Positions 18,990 through 27,444 of a stretch of 64,000 nt of DNA are shown in pieces. This stretch comes from Methylocystis parvus OBBP. GTDB lineage: Bacteria > Pseudomonadota > Alphaproteobacteria > Rhizobiales > Beijerinckiaceae. The first letter of the stretch is position 1; each line of letters starts with the position of its first letter. The stretch covers positions 3,556,001 through 3,620,000 of the forward strand of contig NZ_CP092968.1 in NCBI RefSeq assembly GCF_027571405.1. The letters run 5' to 3'. The notes under the pieces are model-generated. The model worked only from the letters and a program-made list of their open reading frames with translations, was not told the origin of the DNA and ran no database searches. The position numbers were made by a program, and so were the translations under genes.

Positions 18990-19329
18990 TTTCGCCTCCT
19001 GAAGGGGTCGCTAAACAATCAGTAAACTGTGCGCAAAGGCGAACTTGGCAATCGGTTTGGCGGGCATTATCCATTTGCCGGCGTTCGAGAAAGCCTTCGC
19101 TGGCGCGACATGAGGGCGGAAGCTTCTTGCGAGACAAAGGCTTCGACGCATGGTTCGTCTAGCCGCCCATTTACGCATAAATTTCATGCATCGCCGGATA
19201 GGCTGCTTCCGCTCCCGCTTGTCGCGCGCGCTGAAATTCATGCGCGCTTGCAGCTTCGGGACGCCGACGTAAAATATCGGGACGCGTTCCCTTAGAAACG
19301 AAAGTGCCGCCTTGGCCTCCATTTGCAAT
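18990..19329. other. Intergenic stretch upstream of queC and the KGG gene
   Basis: 340 bases between two divergent genes, presumably holding both promoters. Open frames on both strands here are short and have no recognisable protein character. I see no riboswitch-like core, terminator or repeat. Confidence 0.5.
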
Positions 19330-20049
19330 ATGGCGTCGAGCCAAAATGAGGGCGCGTCGGCGCTCGTGCTGTTCTCGGGCGGGCAGGATTCGACGACTTG
19401 CCTCGCTTGGGCGCTCTCGCGATTCCAGCGCGTCGAGACCGTGGGCTTCGATTACGGTCAGCGTCACCGGGTCGAGCTGGAGCAGCGCGCGGTTCTGCGC
19501 GAGGGGCTGGCGCGCCTTTCCGCTGAATGGCGCGCGCGGCTCGGCGAAGATCACACGATTTCGATCGAAGCGCTCGGGGCCATCTCCGACACCGCTCTTA
19601 CCCGCGACGCCGAAATTGCTCTCAGAGATGACGGGTTGCCGACGACTTTCGTGCCGGGCCGCAATCTGCTTTTTCTGACCTTCGCCGCGGCGCTCGCCTA
19701 TCGGCGCGACGTCGCCGACCTGGTCGGCGGCATGTGCGAGACGGATTATTCCGGCTATCCCGATTGCCGGCATGAGACCATCCGCGCCCTCAATCGCGCG
19801 CTGACCCTCGGCATGGGGATGGATCTCGAAATCCATACGCCGCTGATGTGGATCGACAAGGCCGCCACCTGGAAATTGGCGCGCGAACTCGGGGGCGACG
19901 CGCTCGTGTCGCTCATCGTCGAAGACACCCATACCTGCTATCTCGGCGAGCGCGGCAAGCGCTTCGACTGGGGGTATGGCTGTGGCGAATGCCCGGCCTG
20001 CCGGCTTCGCGCCGCGGGGTGGGAGAAGTTCGCGGCCGCGGTCGCTTAG
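19330..20049 (+). CDS. queC: 7-cyano-7-deazaguanine synthase
   Basis: ATP-dependent conversion of 7-carboxy-7-deazaguanine to preQ0 in queuosine synthesis. The 239-residue protein has the PP-loop [14 protein letters not shown] (residues about 13-26), the [13 protein letters not shown] block and the C-terminal zinc site [13 protein letters not shown] 19330 ([20 protein letters not shown]) is the natural start; a TTG 18 bases upstream is in frame but adds nothing conserved. QueF, the next enzyme, is at 13791. The gene stands alone, ending about 135 bases before the zinc-receptor palindrome. Confidence 0.95.
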   Translation: MASSQNEGASALVLFSGGQDSTTCLAWALSRFQRVETVGFDYGQRHRVELEQRAVLREGLARLSAEWRARLGEDHTISIEALGAISDTALTRDAEIALRDDGLPTTFVPGRNLLFLTFAAALAYRRDVADLVGGMCETDYSGYPDCRHETIRALNRALTLGMGMDLEIHTPLMWIDKAATWKLARELGGDALVSLIVEDTHTCYLGERGKRFDWGYGCGECPACRLRAAGWEKFAAAVA

Positions 20050-20185
20050 GCCGCAAAGGGGCCTCGGCCGCGCCGTCGCGGATAAAGGCGTTCAAGAGAC
20101 GTAAAGCTCCCCCCCCCCCCGCTGTTGCTGAGGCGCCACACGCAGATGTGAGACGCCGCGTGAGGCGGCTCGACTATTGACCCCG

Positions 20186-20237
20186 CCCAACGATGTAATG
20201 TTATAACGTCTAGACGTTATAACATTACATCGTTGGG
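20186..20237. promoter_or_regulatory. 52-bp perfect palindrome, probable double Zur operator
   Basis: Two exactly complementary 26-base arms meet at 20211/20212. Each arm contains GTAATGTTATAAC or its mirror, with GTTATAAC cores at 20200-20207 and 20216-20223; this core with flanking ATG/CAT fits Fur-superfamily zinc (Zur) operators. The palindrome ends 7 bases before the start of a ZnuD-like receptor, and its last bases supply the G-rich ribosome site. Two facing, overlapping sites would bind two repressor dimers. The Zur assignment is inference; the palindrome is directly visible. Confidence 0.75.
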
Positions 20238-20244
20238 GGCGCTC

Positions 20245-22518
20245 ATGGGCTGCGGCGGCATCGGGACCGGAAGACGTCTATTAATCTGCGTGGCGGCGGG
20301 AGCGCTCGCCCTGAATTCGACGGCTTTTGCACAACAATCCCTGCCCACGATCGACGTCGGGACTGCGAGTCCGATCAAGCGGCGGACGCCGCAGCGGGTC
20401 GAGTCCGCGCGCGCGCCGACGCCGGCGCCGCCTATCTCGGTCTCGCCGGCCCAACCGGTCGCTCCGGCCGTCGAGGCCCCGCCTCCCGGCGTATTGGCGA
20501 TTGCGCCGGATCAATTCGCCGCGGTGACCGTCGTCACAAATGAAGAATTGCGCGCATCCGCCGGCGCGACGCTGGGCGACGTGCTCTTTTCGAGGCCAGG
20601 CGTCACCAGTTCGAGCTTCGCGCCCGGCGCCGCGAGCCGGCCCATTGTGCGCGGCCTCGACAATTACCGCGTGCGCATCCAGGAGAACGGCGTCGGCGCG
20701 AGCGGCGTCTCGGAAATGGGCGAAGATCACGGCGTCCCGCTCGATCCGCTCGGCGCCAGCCAGATGGAGGTCGTGCGCGGACCCGCGACGCTCCGATGGG
20801 GCTCGCAGGCGATCGGCGGCGTCGTGAACGTCGCCAATAACCGTATCCCGGAAGCGCCGCCCTGCGCGCTTGACGCGGCCTTTCGCGAGAAAGGCTGCGC
20901 GGCGGCGGAAACGCGCGCGGCGATCGCCACTGTCGACAATCTCCTCGAAAACGCGATGCTGCTCGACGCGGGCCGCGGGAATTTTCTCGTTCACGCCGAC
21001 GCGCATGGGCGCCGGGCGAGCGATTACCGCGTACCGGGCTACCCCTATCTTTACGTCGACCCCTTCGCAGAGGAGCCCCCGCCTTATTTTGCGGGGCGCC
21101 AGCCCAACTCTTCGAACCGCTCGGGCGGCGCCTCGCTCGGCGGCAGCTATCTCATCCCCTCCGGCGGGTTCGTCGGCTTCGCGGTGACGCAATATGACAG
21201 CCGCTACCGCATCCCCGGAATAGAACCGACCGAAACCAACACCCGCATCGAGATGCGCCAGACGCGCGTCACCGGGAAGGGCGACATCCATATCGGGTCC
21301 GCCTATGTCGACGCCATTCGCTTCTGGGCGGGGCTCACCGACTACAAACACCACGAACTCGCCAATGAAGGCGGCTTCGACGGCGTCCAGCAGACCTTCA
21401 CCAACAAGGATCTCGAGGTGCGGGTCGAGACGCAATTCATGCCGGTCGCCTTGCCCTTCGGCGTGATGACGAGCGTCGCCGGCGTGCAGGGAAATCACCA
21501 AATTCTCACCTCGCCGGGGCTCGAAGGCGGGCTCTACGATCCCAACCGCACAAAGAGCGTCGCGGCTTATCTCTTCAACGAATTGAGGGTGACCGACGCT
21601 TTCAGGGCGCAACTTGCCGGGCGCATCGAACACGCGCAGGTCGCAGGCTCTTTGTCGAACCTTCTGGTCGATCCGGCGGCGCCGATCTCGCGCAATCTCA
21701 ATTTCACGCCGGCGAGCGGGGCCTTCGGTCTCCTTCACGACTTGCCTTACGGTCTCGTCGCGAGCCTTTCCGCGCAATATGTCGAGCGCGCTCCGCGCGC
21801 GCCGGAGCTTCTTTCCCGCGGCGTTCACGAGGCGACGGGCACGTTCGACGTCGGCAATCCCAATCTCGGGATCGAGCGGGCGAAGACGTTCGAACTCGGC
21901 CTGCGCCGCGCCACCGGGCCTCTGCGCTTCGAGGCGGCCCTTTACGTCACCCGCTTCGACGGTTTCATCTTCCGCAATCTCACGGGGCCGGTCTGCGAGG
22001 CCGATTTCGCGAGCTGCGCCATTGGCGGCGCCGGCGATCTGAGGCTTGCGATCTATTCGCAGCGCAACGCCGTCTTCCGCGGCGCGGAATTCCAAAGTCA
22101 GCTCGACGTCGCGCCGCTCATGGGCGGGACGATTGGCGTCGAGAACCAGTTCGACGTCGTGCGCGCGAGCTTTACGAGCGGCGGCAATGTTCCGCGCATC
22201 CCGCCGGTGCGGCTCGGCGGGGGCCTCTATTGGCGCGACGCCAATTGGCTCATGCGCGCGAACCTGCTCCACGCCTTCGCGCAGAACGACGTCGCCGCGA
22301 CGGGCGAGACCCCGACCAATGGCTACAACCTCCTGCGCGCCGAGTTGAGCTACCGGACGCCGCTTGCGCCCAACAATCCCTGGGGGCGGGAGATGACCCT
22401 CGGGCTCGTCGGCAATAATCTTCTCAACGCCGACATCCGCAACAGCGTCTCCTTCCGCAAGAACGAGGTGCTGCTGCCCGGGGCCAATTTGCGGCTTTTC
22501 GCCGATGTCCGGTTCTGA
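20245..22518 (+). CDS. TonB-dependent outer-membrane receptor, ZnuD-like
   Basis: Outer-membrane receptor probably for zinc, 757 residues. A signal peptide ends near AFAQQ (about residue 30), then a Pro/Ala-rich linker, then the plug (ATLGDVLFSRPGVTSS, SRPIVRGLDNYRVRIQENG, EDHGVPLDPL, ASQMEVVRGPATLRWGSQAI), which matches the ZnuD group closely, and a beta-barrel ending DVRF with the terminal aromatic. Cysteine pairs in CALDAAFREKGC and CEADFASC may form loop disulfides. ATG 20245 (MGCGGIGTGRRLL) is chosen because a TTG at 20233 lies inside the palindrome. The 52-bp operator directly upstream supports zinc regulation. Confidence 0.9.
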   Translation: MGCGGIGTGRRLLICVAAGALALNSTAFAQQSLPTIDVGTASPIKRRTPQRVESARAPTPAPPISVSPAQPVAPAVEAPPPGVLAIAPDQFAAVTVVTNEELRASAGATLGDVLFSRPGVTSSSFAPGAASRPIVRGLDNYRVRIQENGVGASGVSEMGEDHGVPLDPLGASQMEVVRGPATLRWGSQAIGGVVNVANNRIPEAPPCALDAAFREKGCAAAETRAAIATVDNLLENAMLLDAGRGNFLVHADAHGRRASDYRVPGYPYLYVDPFAEEPPPYFAGRQPNSSNRSGGASLGGSYLIPSGGFVGFAVTQYDSRYRIPGIEPTETNTRIEMRQTRVTGKGDIHIGSAYVDAIRFWAGLTDYKHHELANEGGFDGVQQTFTNKDLEVRVETQFMPVALPFGVMTSVAGVQGNHQILTSPGLEGGLYDPNRTKSVAAYLFNELRVTDAFRAQLAGRIEHAQVAGSLSNLLVDPAAPISRNLNFTPASGAFGLLHDLPYGLVASLSAQYVERAPRAPELLSRGVHEATGTFDVGNPNLGIERAKTFELGLRRATGPLRFEAALYVTRFDGFIFRNLTGPVCEADFASCAIGGAGDLRLAIYSQRNAVFRGAEFQSQLDVAPLMGGTIGVENQFDVVRASFTSGGNVPRIPPVRLGGGLYWRDANWLMRANLLHAFAQNDVAATGETPTNGYNLLRAELSYRTPLAPNNPWGREMTLGLVGNNLLNADIRNSVSFRKNEVLLPGANLRLFADVRF

Positions 22519-22620
22519 GCGGGGCTTGCACTTGATCCGCGGCGCAAAATTTGGCATATCCGCCGCCAACGAGGCGCTGGGCGTTATCCCGGCCAGTGTT
22601 CTATTGCCGAGGATAGACGA

Positions 22621-22746
22621 ATGAAAGTCCGCAACTCTCTGAAATCCCTGCGTGCGCGCCATCGCGACAACCAGATCGTGCGCCGCAAGGGCCGTGTCTA
22701 CGTCATCAACAAGACCCAGAAGCGCTATAAGGCGCGTCAGGGCTAA
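22621..22746 (+). CDS. rpmJ: Ribosomal protein L36 (bL36), cysteine-free
   Basis: 41-residue ribosomal protein [20 protein letters not shown], then [20 protein letters not shown] and a final G. It contains no cysteine, so it is the zinc-independent form; the alphaproteobacterial L36 is usually of this short type. The ATG is preceded by GAGGATAG. It lies 102 bases after the zinc receptor and has its own terminator 50 bases downstream. Whether it is also read from the zinc-controlled promoter is unknown. Confidence 0.96.
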   Translation: MKVRNSLKSLRARHRDNQIVRRKGRVYVINKTQKRYKARQG

Positions 22747-22797
22747 GTCGCCAGGGCCGCCCCGACGCTGAGGACGCCCCCGACGCTGAGATTTTTG

Positions 22798-22836
22798 AAA
22801 AAGCCGCGACCTTCGGGCGTCGCGGCTTTTCTTTAT
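22798..22836 (+). terminator. Rho-independent terminator of rpmJ
   Basis: Stem AAAAGCCGCGAC / GTCGCGGCTTTT around a CTTCGGGC loop, followed by TTTTCTTT. A classic intrinsic terminator 50 bases after the rpmJ stop. Confidence 0.9.
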
Positions 22837-23033
22837 GCGCTTTTCTCGACCGCTTGGCGTAAGTAAATCCACGGGATGCGCGAGCCGGTCTGAAATCAAT
22901 TGCAGTATTGGCCGAAGCCGAAAGAACGCGTTCCGTCCGCCCCGCCTTCCCGAATAGTCTCCCTGCAGATGAAGGCAGGGAAATGCCGAACGGCGTCCAG
23001 TAGATGCGGTTCGGCGAAACGGGAAATCTTGCG

Positions 23034-24389
23034 ATGAACGAACGTCTGCACGCGCCTGTCCACGCATCCGCCGACACCGCCGCCGCTTTCGCGCGCCTTG
23101 CGCAATGGTCCGGGCGCGCGCCCGTCGAGTCCCATGGGCCGGCCCCGCTGCCGGAGTGGACGCTCGACCAGATCGGCGCGGAAGACGAGGCGATCAAGAA
23201 TCGCTGCATCGATCTCGTACAGAAAATCGACGAACTCACGCAGGTCAAAGACTGCTTCGTCGAGATCTCGAACTGGATCGGCCATGTCCTCTCCGCTCGG
23301 GAGCAGACCAACGCCGCGCTGGTCGAGCGCGGGATGATGATCGCAATGGTCGAGGGCGCGCTGACCGAGGCCAAGGAAGACAATCGGACGCTTTACGAGG
23401 GCCGTGAGGAGGCGCGGGCGGAGAACAGCCTGCTCCTGTCGGAAAATGAAAGGCTGCGCGCGATCGTCCAACTCAATGAGGGCCGCATCGAGAAGCTCGA
23501 AGCGGATCTGCGCGAGGCTCAGGACGCCGGCGCCGCGTTCCACGAAGCCTATGAGGCCGAGCGCGCGCAGGCCTATCATTTGCGTGGGGAGGTCGACGAT
23601 CTGCAGGCGGTCGTCGCGAAGAACGACGCGCTCGTCGCCGAGCTGCAGCGCCATCTGGCGGTCGCGCGGGACGAGGCCGTCTTCGCCGCCCAGCGCGGCG
23701 ACGCGCTGCAGGCGAGCTTGACAGAGGCGCAGGCCGCTTGGCGCGCCGAAAGCGAAGAAGCGCGCGGCGCCGTCACGGCGCTCGAGGCGAAGCTTCAGGA
23801 GCAGACGGCGCGCGCTTTGGCGGCGGAAGGGCTGCTCTCCGAAGCGAGGGCCGCGCTGCAGGAGAAGTCGGAGCAGATCCGGCTGGGCGAACGCCAGGCC
23901 GCGGAGATGGAGCAGAAGATTTTGCGCATTTCCGAGCATTCCGAGTCGGTCGCCGTGGAGGCCGACGCTCTCAAGCAGCGGCTGGAGGCGCGCGACGGCG
24001 CGCATGCGCGGCTGAGCAAACGCGCTCGCGCGCTGATCCGCGTCATGCGCGATCTCGCCTCCCGGATGGAGAAGGCCGAGCAGAAGGCGGCGCTCGCCGG
24101 CGAGAGGCTCAACGCCGAGACGGGCCGCTTCGAAGATCAGAAGTCGCAACTGGAACAGTCGATCCGCGACCTCGCCGAGCAATTGGAGAAGGAGCGCGCG
24201 GCAGGCCAGGTGACGGCGGGCGCTCTGGAGGCGGCGCGGCGGCAGCGGGCGCAACAACGCGAAGAGGAGCCTTGCGAGCCGCGCGAGGAGGGGGCGAAGC
24301 TCATCGATCTTCTGGCGCGCGCCGAAAAGGCCCATCTCGCGGCGGAGGCCGCGGCGTCGATGCAGGCTCAGGCGCCCATCAGGGCCTGA
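23034..24389 (+). CDS. Long coiled-coil protein, crescentin-like in architecture
   Basis: Predicted cytoplasmic rod of 451 residues with no signal or membrane segment. About residues 55-430 are almost continuous heptad-type coiled coil, rich in Glu, Arg, Ala and Leu (LRAIVQLNEGRIEKLEADLR, VTALEAKLQEQTARALAAE), preceded by a non-coiled head of about 50 residues with PAPLPEWTLDQI. This head-rod design and length recall crescentin-type intermediate-filament-like proteins of alphaproteobacteria, but sequence similarity by eye is not decisive; an SMC- or tropomyosin-like filament is the alternative. ATG 23034 has a better ribosome site (ACGGGAA) than ATG 23004. It overlaps the convergent deacetylase gene by 22 bases. 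Confidence 0.7.
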   Translation: MNERLHAPVHASADTAAAFARLAQWSGRAPVESHGPAPLPEWTLDQIGAEDEAIKNRCIDLVQKIDELTQVKDCFVEISNWIGHVLSAREQTNAALVERGMMIAMVEGALTEAKEDNRTLYEGREEARAENSLLLSENERLRAIVQLNEGRIEKLEADLREAQDAGAAFHEAYEAERAQAYHLRGEVDDLQAVVAKNDALVAELQRHLAVARDEAVFAAQRGDALQASLTEAQAAWRAESEEARGAVTALEAKLQEQTARALAAEGLLSEARAALQEKSEQIRLGERQAAEMEQKILRISEHSESVAVEADALKQRLEARDGAHARLSKRARALIRVMRDLASRMEKAEQKAALAGERLNAETGRFEDQKSQLEQSIRDLAEQLEKERAAGQVTAGALEAARRQRAQQREEEPCEPREEGAKLIDLLARAEKAHLAAEAAASMQAQAPIRA

Positions 24390-25297
24390 ATATGGGCGCA
24401 GACGCTGCGGCTGAGGCCTTCGAGGTCGTAGCCGCCTTCGAGCAGCGATACGACCCTGCCGCCGCATTTTCTGTCGGCGACGTCCATCAGCCGTTTCGTG
24501 ACCTCGCCGAAATCCTGTTCGTTGAAGCGCAGGCCCCCCAGCGGATCGCGCTCGTGAGCGTCGAAGCCGGCGGAGATCAAGATGAGGTCGGGGCTGAAAT
24601 TTTGCAGACGCGGAAGGATGCGGTCGATGATCGCCTCCTGAAAGACGTCCCCCGTCGACCCCGCGAGCATGGGCGCGTTGACGATCGTGCCGTGTTCGCC
24701 CGTCTCGTTGTAGCCGCCCGTGCCGGGATAAAAAGGCGCCTGATGCGTCGAGCAGAACAGCACGCTCTTGTCCGACCAGAAGATTTCCTGCGTGCCATTG
24801 CCGTGATGGACGTCGAAATCGACGATGGCGACGCGCTCGACGCCGTGGACCGCCTGCGCGTGACGCGCCGCGACGGCGATATTGTTGACGAAGCAGAAAC
24901 CCATCGGATTGTGCGGGCCGGCGTGATGTCCCGGCGGCCGCGCGGCGACGAAGGCGGTGTCGGCCGCCCTCGTCATCACCTCGTCGACCGCGGCGACGGC
25001 GCCGCCCGCGGCGCGCCAGACCGCCTCGATCGTCTTGGGACACATCACCGTGTCGCAGTCGAGCGCCGCATAACCTTCTCTTGGCTGCGCTTCCGTCAGC
25101 GCATCGAGATAAGATTGCGGATGGACGCGCAGCAAAGCTTCGAGCGGGGCGCGCGGCGCCTCGACGCGCGTCAGCAATTGAAAGCGCTCCGCCGCGAGAC
25201 CGCTTTCGATGGCTCGCAGGCGATCCGGGCGCTCGGGATGGCCCGGACCCATCTCATGATCGAGACCGCTTGCATGGGTGAAGAGAAGGGTTTTCAC
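24368..25297 (-). CDS. Histone deacetylase-like amidohydrolase
   Basis: Zn2+-dependent deacetylase of the arginase/HDAC fold, 309 residues, acting on acetylated polyamines, lysines or acetoin-pathway targets in various bacteria. Key blocks: ARPPGHHAG with the tandem catalytic histidines, VDFDVHHGNGTQEIF with the Asp and His zinc ligands, ISAGFDAHERDPLG and LLEGGYDLEGL. All catalytic positions are intact. The best start is GTG at 25295-25297 (reading VKTLLFTHASGLDHEMG), where homology begins; the frame upstream is non-conserved. Convergent with the coiled-coil gene, sharing 22 bases at the ends. The natural substrate cannot be told. Confidence 0.92.
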   Translation of the reverse strand: MKTLLFTHASGLDHEMGPGHPERPDRLRAIESGLAAERFQLLTRVEAPRAPLEALLRVHPQSYLDALTEAQPREGYAALDCDTVMCPKTIEAVWRAAGGAVAAVDEVMTRAADTAFVAARPPGHHAGPHNPMGFCFVNNIAVAARHAQAVHGVERVAIVDFDVHHGNGTQEIFWSDKSVLFCSTHQAPFYPGTGGYNETGEHGTIVNAPMLAGSTGDVFQEAIIDRILPRLQNFSPDLILISAGFDAHERDPLGGLRFNEQDFGEVTKRLMDVADRKCGGRVVSLLEGGYDLEGLSRSVCAHIQALMGA

Positions 25298-25553
25298 CAG
25301 ACCGCCGCTTCGTGCCGGCCAATTCAGGGCCCGCGCTTCATTTCCGCCGTTTTTTGGCCCATGTCTATGAAAAATGAAAGACGTCAAGAGCCTTGCGCGC
25401 CGACTGACGCGGATTCGTCCGCAGGTGCGCCGTGGCGCCCCGGCAACACCTAGGGAATATTGGCTCTTGCGTGACAGTGAGGCGGATTGTCTTGGGCGAG
25501 TTCGTGGTAATCGTTCTGCAACATCTATTTTGCGGCGGAAGGGAGCGTTCGTA

Positions 25554-26165
25554 ATGAATTCGAGGTTTGTATTCGTGACGGCGCTTTCCGCGCTTGCGCT
25601 CGCTGGCTGCTACAGCGGCGGCGCCCATCTGCCGGACCCGAAACTTTCCGGTCGCGACGCAGAGTTCATGGCGCTTGCGCCCAAGGCCGACATCAGCGCC
25701 GAATTCGACCGCTATCTCGTCGATTACAAGTCGGACGAGACGACCGGCACGATCATCGTCGATAGCAAATCGCATTTCCTTTATTACGTGATGCCGGGCG
25801 GTAAGGCCGTTCGTTATGGCGTCGCCACGGGTCAGGATGCGATGGGCTGGACGGGCCGCGCTTATGTCGGCGCGATGCAGGAATGGCCGCGCTGGATCCC
25901 CCCGAAGGACATGCTGCAGCGCTGGCCGCATCTGCAACCGACCGCCGACGCCGGCGGTCTGCCGGGCGGTCCCGATAATCCGCTGGGCTCGCGCGCGCTC
26001 TATCTCTACCAGGACGGCAAGGACACGCTGTACCGCATTCACGGCACCAATGAGCCGGAGAAAATTGGTCAGGGCGTTTCCTCGGGCTGCATCCGCATGC
26101 GCGACATCGACGCCATCGACCTTTATGGCCGCGTGAAGGTCGGCACGAAAGTCGTCGTGCTCTAA
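25554..26165 (+). CDS. L,D-transpeptidase lipoprotein (YkuD domain)
   Basis: Periplasmic enzyme that makes 3-3 peptidoglycan cross-links or attaches proteins to peptidoglycan. It has 203 residues: an N-terminal lipobox ALALAGC (acylated Cys about residue 19), then the YkuD fold from GTIIVDSKSHFLYYV to the end, with the catalytic HGTN and SSGCIRM (active-site Cys about residue 180). The start ATG 25554 has a GGGAG ribosome site 10 bases upstream; the frame is open further upstream without sense. It is the first of two YkuD enzymes in the window (the other at 46415) and is followed by a terminator. Confidence 0.93.
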   Translation: MNSRFVFVTALSALALAGCYSGGAHLPDPKLSGRDAEFMALAPKADISAEFDRYLVDYKSDETTGTIIVDSKSHFLYYVMPGGKAVRYGVATGQDAMGWTGRAYVGAMQEWPRWIPPKDMLQRWPHLQPTADAGGLPGGPDNPLGSRALYLYQDGKDTLYRIHGTNEPEKIGQGVSSGCIRMRDIDAIDLYGRVKVGTKVVVL

Positions 26166-26187
26166 AGCTTCAACTTATACGCATTTG

Positions 26188-26227
26188 AGAGCTCCTCTCC
26201 CGCCCGGGCGAGGAGCTTTCGTTTTTT
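26188..26227 (+). terminator. Rho-independent terminator after the L,D-transpeptidase gene
   Basis: Stem AGCTCCTC / GAGGAGCT with a GC-rich loop, followed by TTCGTTTTTT. It separates the transpeptidase from the small-peptide genes. Confidence 0.85.
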
Positions 26228-26345
26228 CAGCCCGTTTTCCATCAGCCCGGTTTTCCATGTGCGGGGCCGCACCGCGAACCCGGCCATCCCTTCCTAAAGT
26301 CGCAACATCGCCGATGGGCGACAACGACTGCAAAGGGAGGTTCTC

Positions 26346-26489
26346 ATGAAATCGACGGCTGGCGTCGGCGCTGTTGCGGCGGTTTTTGTCATTCTTGCGC
26401 TCGAACTCGCGGGCGCCGGGGCCTATGTGGTGACGAGCGCGCATGCGGATCCGAGCGATTACTGCTTCGGTTACGCCATCTGCAATTAA
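26346..26489 (+). CDS. Small secreted or membrane-anchored peptide ending DYCFGYAICN
   Basis: 47-residue product with one hydrophobic segment (VGAVAAVFVILALELAGAGA), then a short tail SAHADPSDYCFGYAICN. The ATG follows a strong ribosome site (AAGGGAGG), supporting translation. SAHA followed by D looks like a signal-peptidase site, leaving a mature peptide of about 12 residues with two cysteines six positions apart. A second gene 146 bases downstream ends in almost the same residues. The family is unknown to me; a disulfide-looped extracellular peptide or a modified-peptide precursor are both conceivable. Confidence 0.7.
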   Translation: MKSTAGVGAVAAVFVILALELAGAGAYVVTSAHADPSDYCFGYAICN

Positions 26490-26634
26490 GCGCGAAGCTT
26501 CGCGATTTTCGAGGAACGGGAGCCGATGTTTGGCGTTAACCCGGCTGGGGATGCCGACAGCGCGAGGTCTGTCCGTCTCCCCCGATATTTCAAGCGCACG
26601 TTTATTTCGAGGCGCGGCGGGCGGGGAGGAAGCA

Positions 26635-26766
26635 ATGAATAAATCCGCAATCGTCAGTCTGATTTTGTTCCTGCTGGCGGCAAGCTTCGCCAGCGCGTCG
26701 TCCTTTTTCAAATCCGCAGCCGAGGCCGAGGCGGATTTCTGCTTCGGCTACGCCATCTGCGAGTGA
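26635..26766 (+). CDS. Second small secreted peptide, ending DFCFGYAICE
   Basis: 43-residue product: MNKSAIVSLILFLLAASFAS is a signal-like hydrophobic start, then a short spacer with KSAAEAEADF and the tail CFGYAICE. Strong ribosome site GGGGAGGA lies 5 bases before the ATG. The last ten residues match those of the 26346 gene except for conservative changes (Y/F and N/E), while the N-terminal halves are unrelated in sequence, so the selected part is the C-terminal heptapeptide CFGYAIC. It ends two bases before a convergent membrane-protein gene. Function unknown. Confidence 0.7.
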   Translation: MNKSAIVSLILFLLAASFASASSFFKSAAEAEADFCFGYAICE

Positions 26767-26767
26767 C

Positions 26768-27355
26768 TCAGCGCGAGCGGTTGGGACGCGCGAGCTCGCG
26801 GAGGCGGGCGATCCGCCGCGAAAACGCGCCGCCCTCCTTGCCGATGAATTGTTCCGCATAAATGCGGATGTCGCGGCCGATCTCGGCAAGGCGCGTCTTA
26901 TATGGCCTCACCAGCATCGAGGCCCAGGCGCGTATGTCGAGAACAATCGAATAGACGCGCCCGAACCATTGCATTTGCAGCAATTTGTCGCGGCAGATGT
27001 CGAAGAGGAAAGCTTCGACGCCAAGGGTGAGCGCCTTCGCGCCGAATATGAAGACGATCCCCAGCAGAAGCTGGCCATGCGCCAAAAGCGCGAGCGCCGC
27101 AATCTTGAAGGGCAGCACGCCGATCATCGGCGCGGCGAACAAAGCGAGCGTCATTTGCGGGGAGAGCCTCGCGACGACGCTCTCGAGCCAGGGCTCGAAC
27201 TTCTCAAGGCCCAGCGCCCGTTCGAGCCGGCGCAGCCACTCCTTTACATTGTCCCAAAGCCAACTCTCGATCAGGAAGATGAGCGCGAGCGTGAACCAGA
27301 AGGCGCGGGAAAGACGCGGCTTGAGCCAGTCGATCAGCGCGTTCACCTTGTCCAT
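26768..27355 (-). CDS. Conserved membrane protein of unknown function
   Basis: 195-residue inner-membrane protein with hydrophobic segments near residues 18-33 (AFWFTLALIFLIESWLW), 68-95 and 96-118, followed by a basic C-terminal region. It resembles a family of uncharacterised proteobacterial membrane proteins recognised by an IESWLWD-type motif followed by a W-rich amphipathic helix and a proline-containing second segment (LFAAPMIGVLPFKIAAL). No catalytic motif is visible. It converges on the small-peptide gene with one base between. I cannot give a role. Confidence 0.75.
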   Translation of the reverse strand: MDKVNALIDWLKPRLSRAFWFTLALIFLIESWLWDNVKEWLRRLERALGLEKFEPWLESVVARLSPQMTLALFAAPMIGVLPFKIAALALLAHGQLLLGIVFIFGAKALTLGVEAFLFDICRDKLLQMQWFGRVYSIVLDIRAWASMLVRPYKTRLAEIGRDIRIYAEQFIGKEGGAFSRRIARLRELARPNRSR

Positions 27356-27444
27356 GCGGCTTTCCCGGTCGTGAGAGAAATCTGGGCAGAATGTATGCGT
27401 TCCGCGGCTCCCGCCAAGGCCTTCGCCAAGCCTATGGCGAAAGC

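Noticed and set aside
19011..19328. 105-codon minus-strand frame upstream of queC
   Set aside because: Arg/Lys-rich random-looking product overlapping the queC promoter region; no start signal.
20186..20237. 52-bp palindrome as a terminator of queC
   Set aside because: It has no T run, is 137 bases after queC, and ends beside the start codon of the next gene; the operator reading fits better.
20281..23067. 928-codon frame antisense to the ZnuD-like gene and rpmJ
   Set aside because: Covers a clear TonB receptor, rpmJ and its terminator on the other strand; composition typical of a shadow.
26346..26766. Twin peptides as methanobactin precursors
   Set aside because: Methanobactin precursors have two CG/CT-type oxazolone sites and lie beside MbnB/MbnC genes; here the motif is CFGYAIC behind a signal-like segment and no such enzymes are present.
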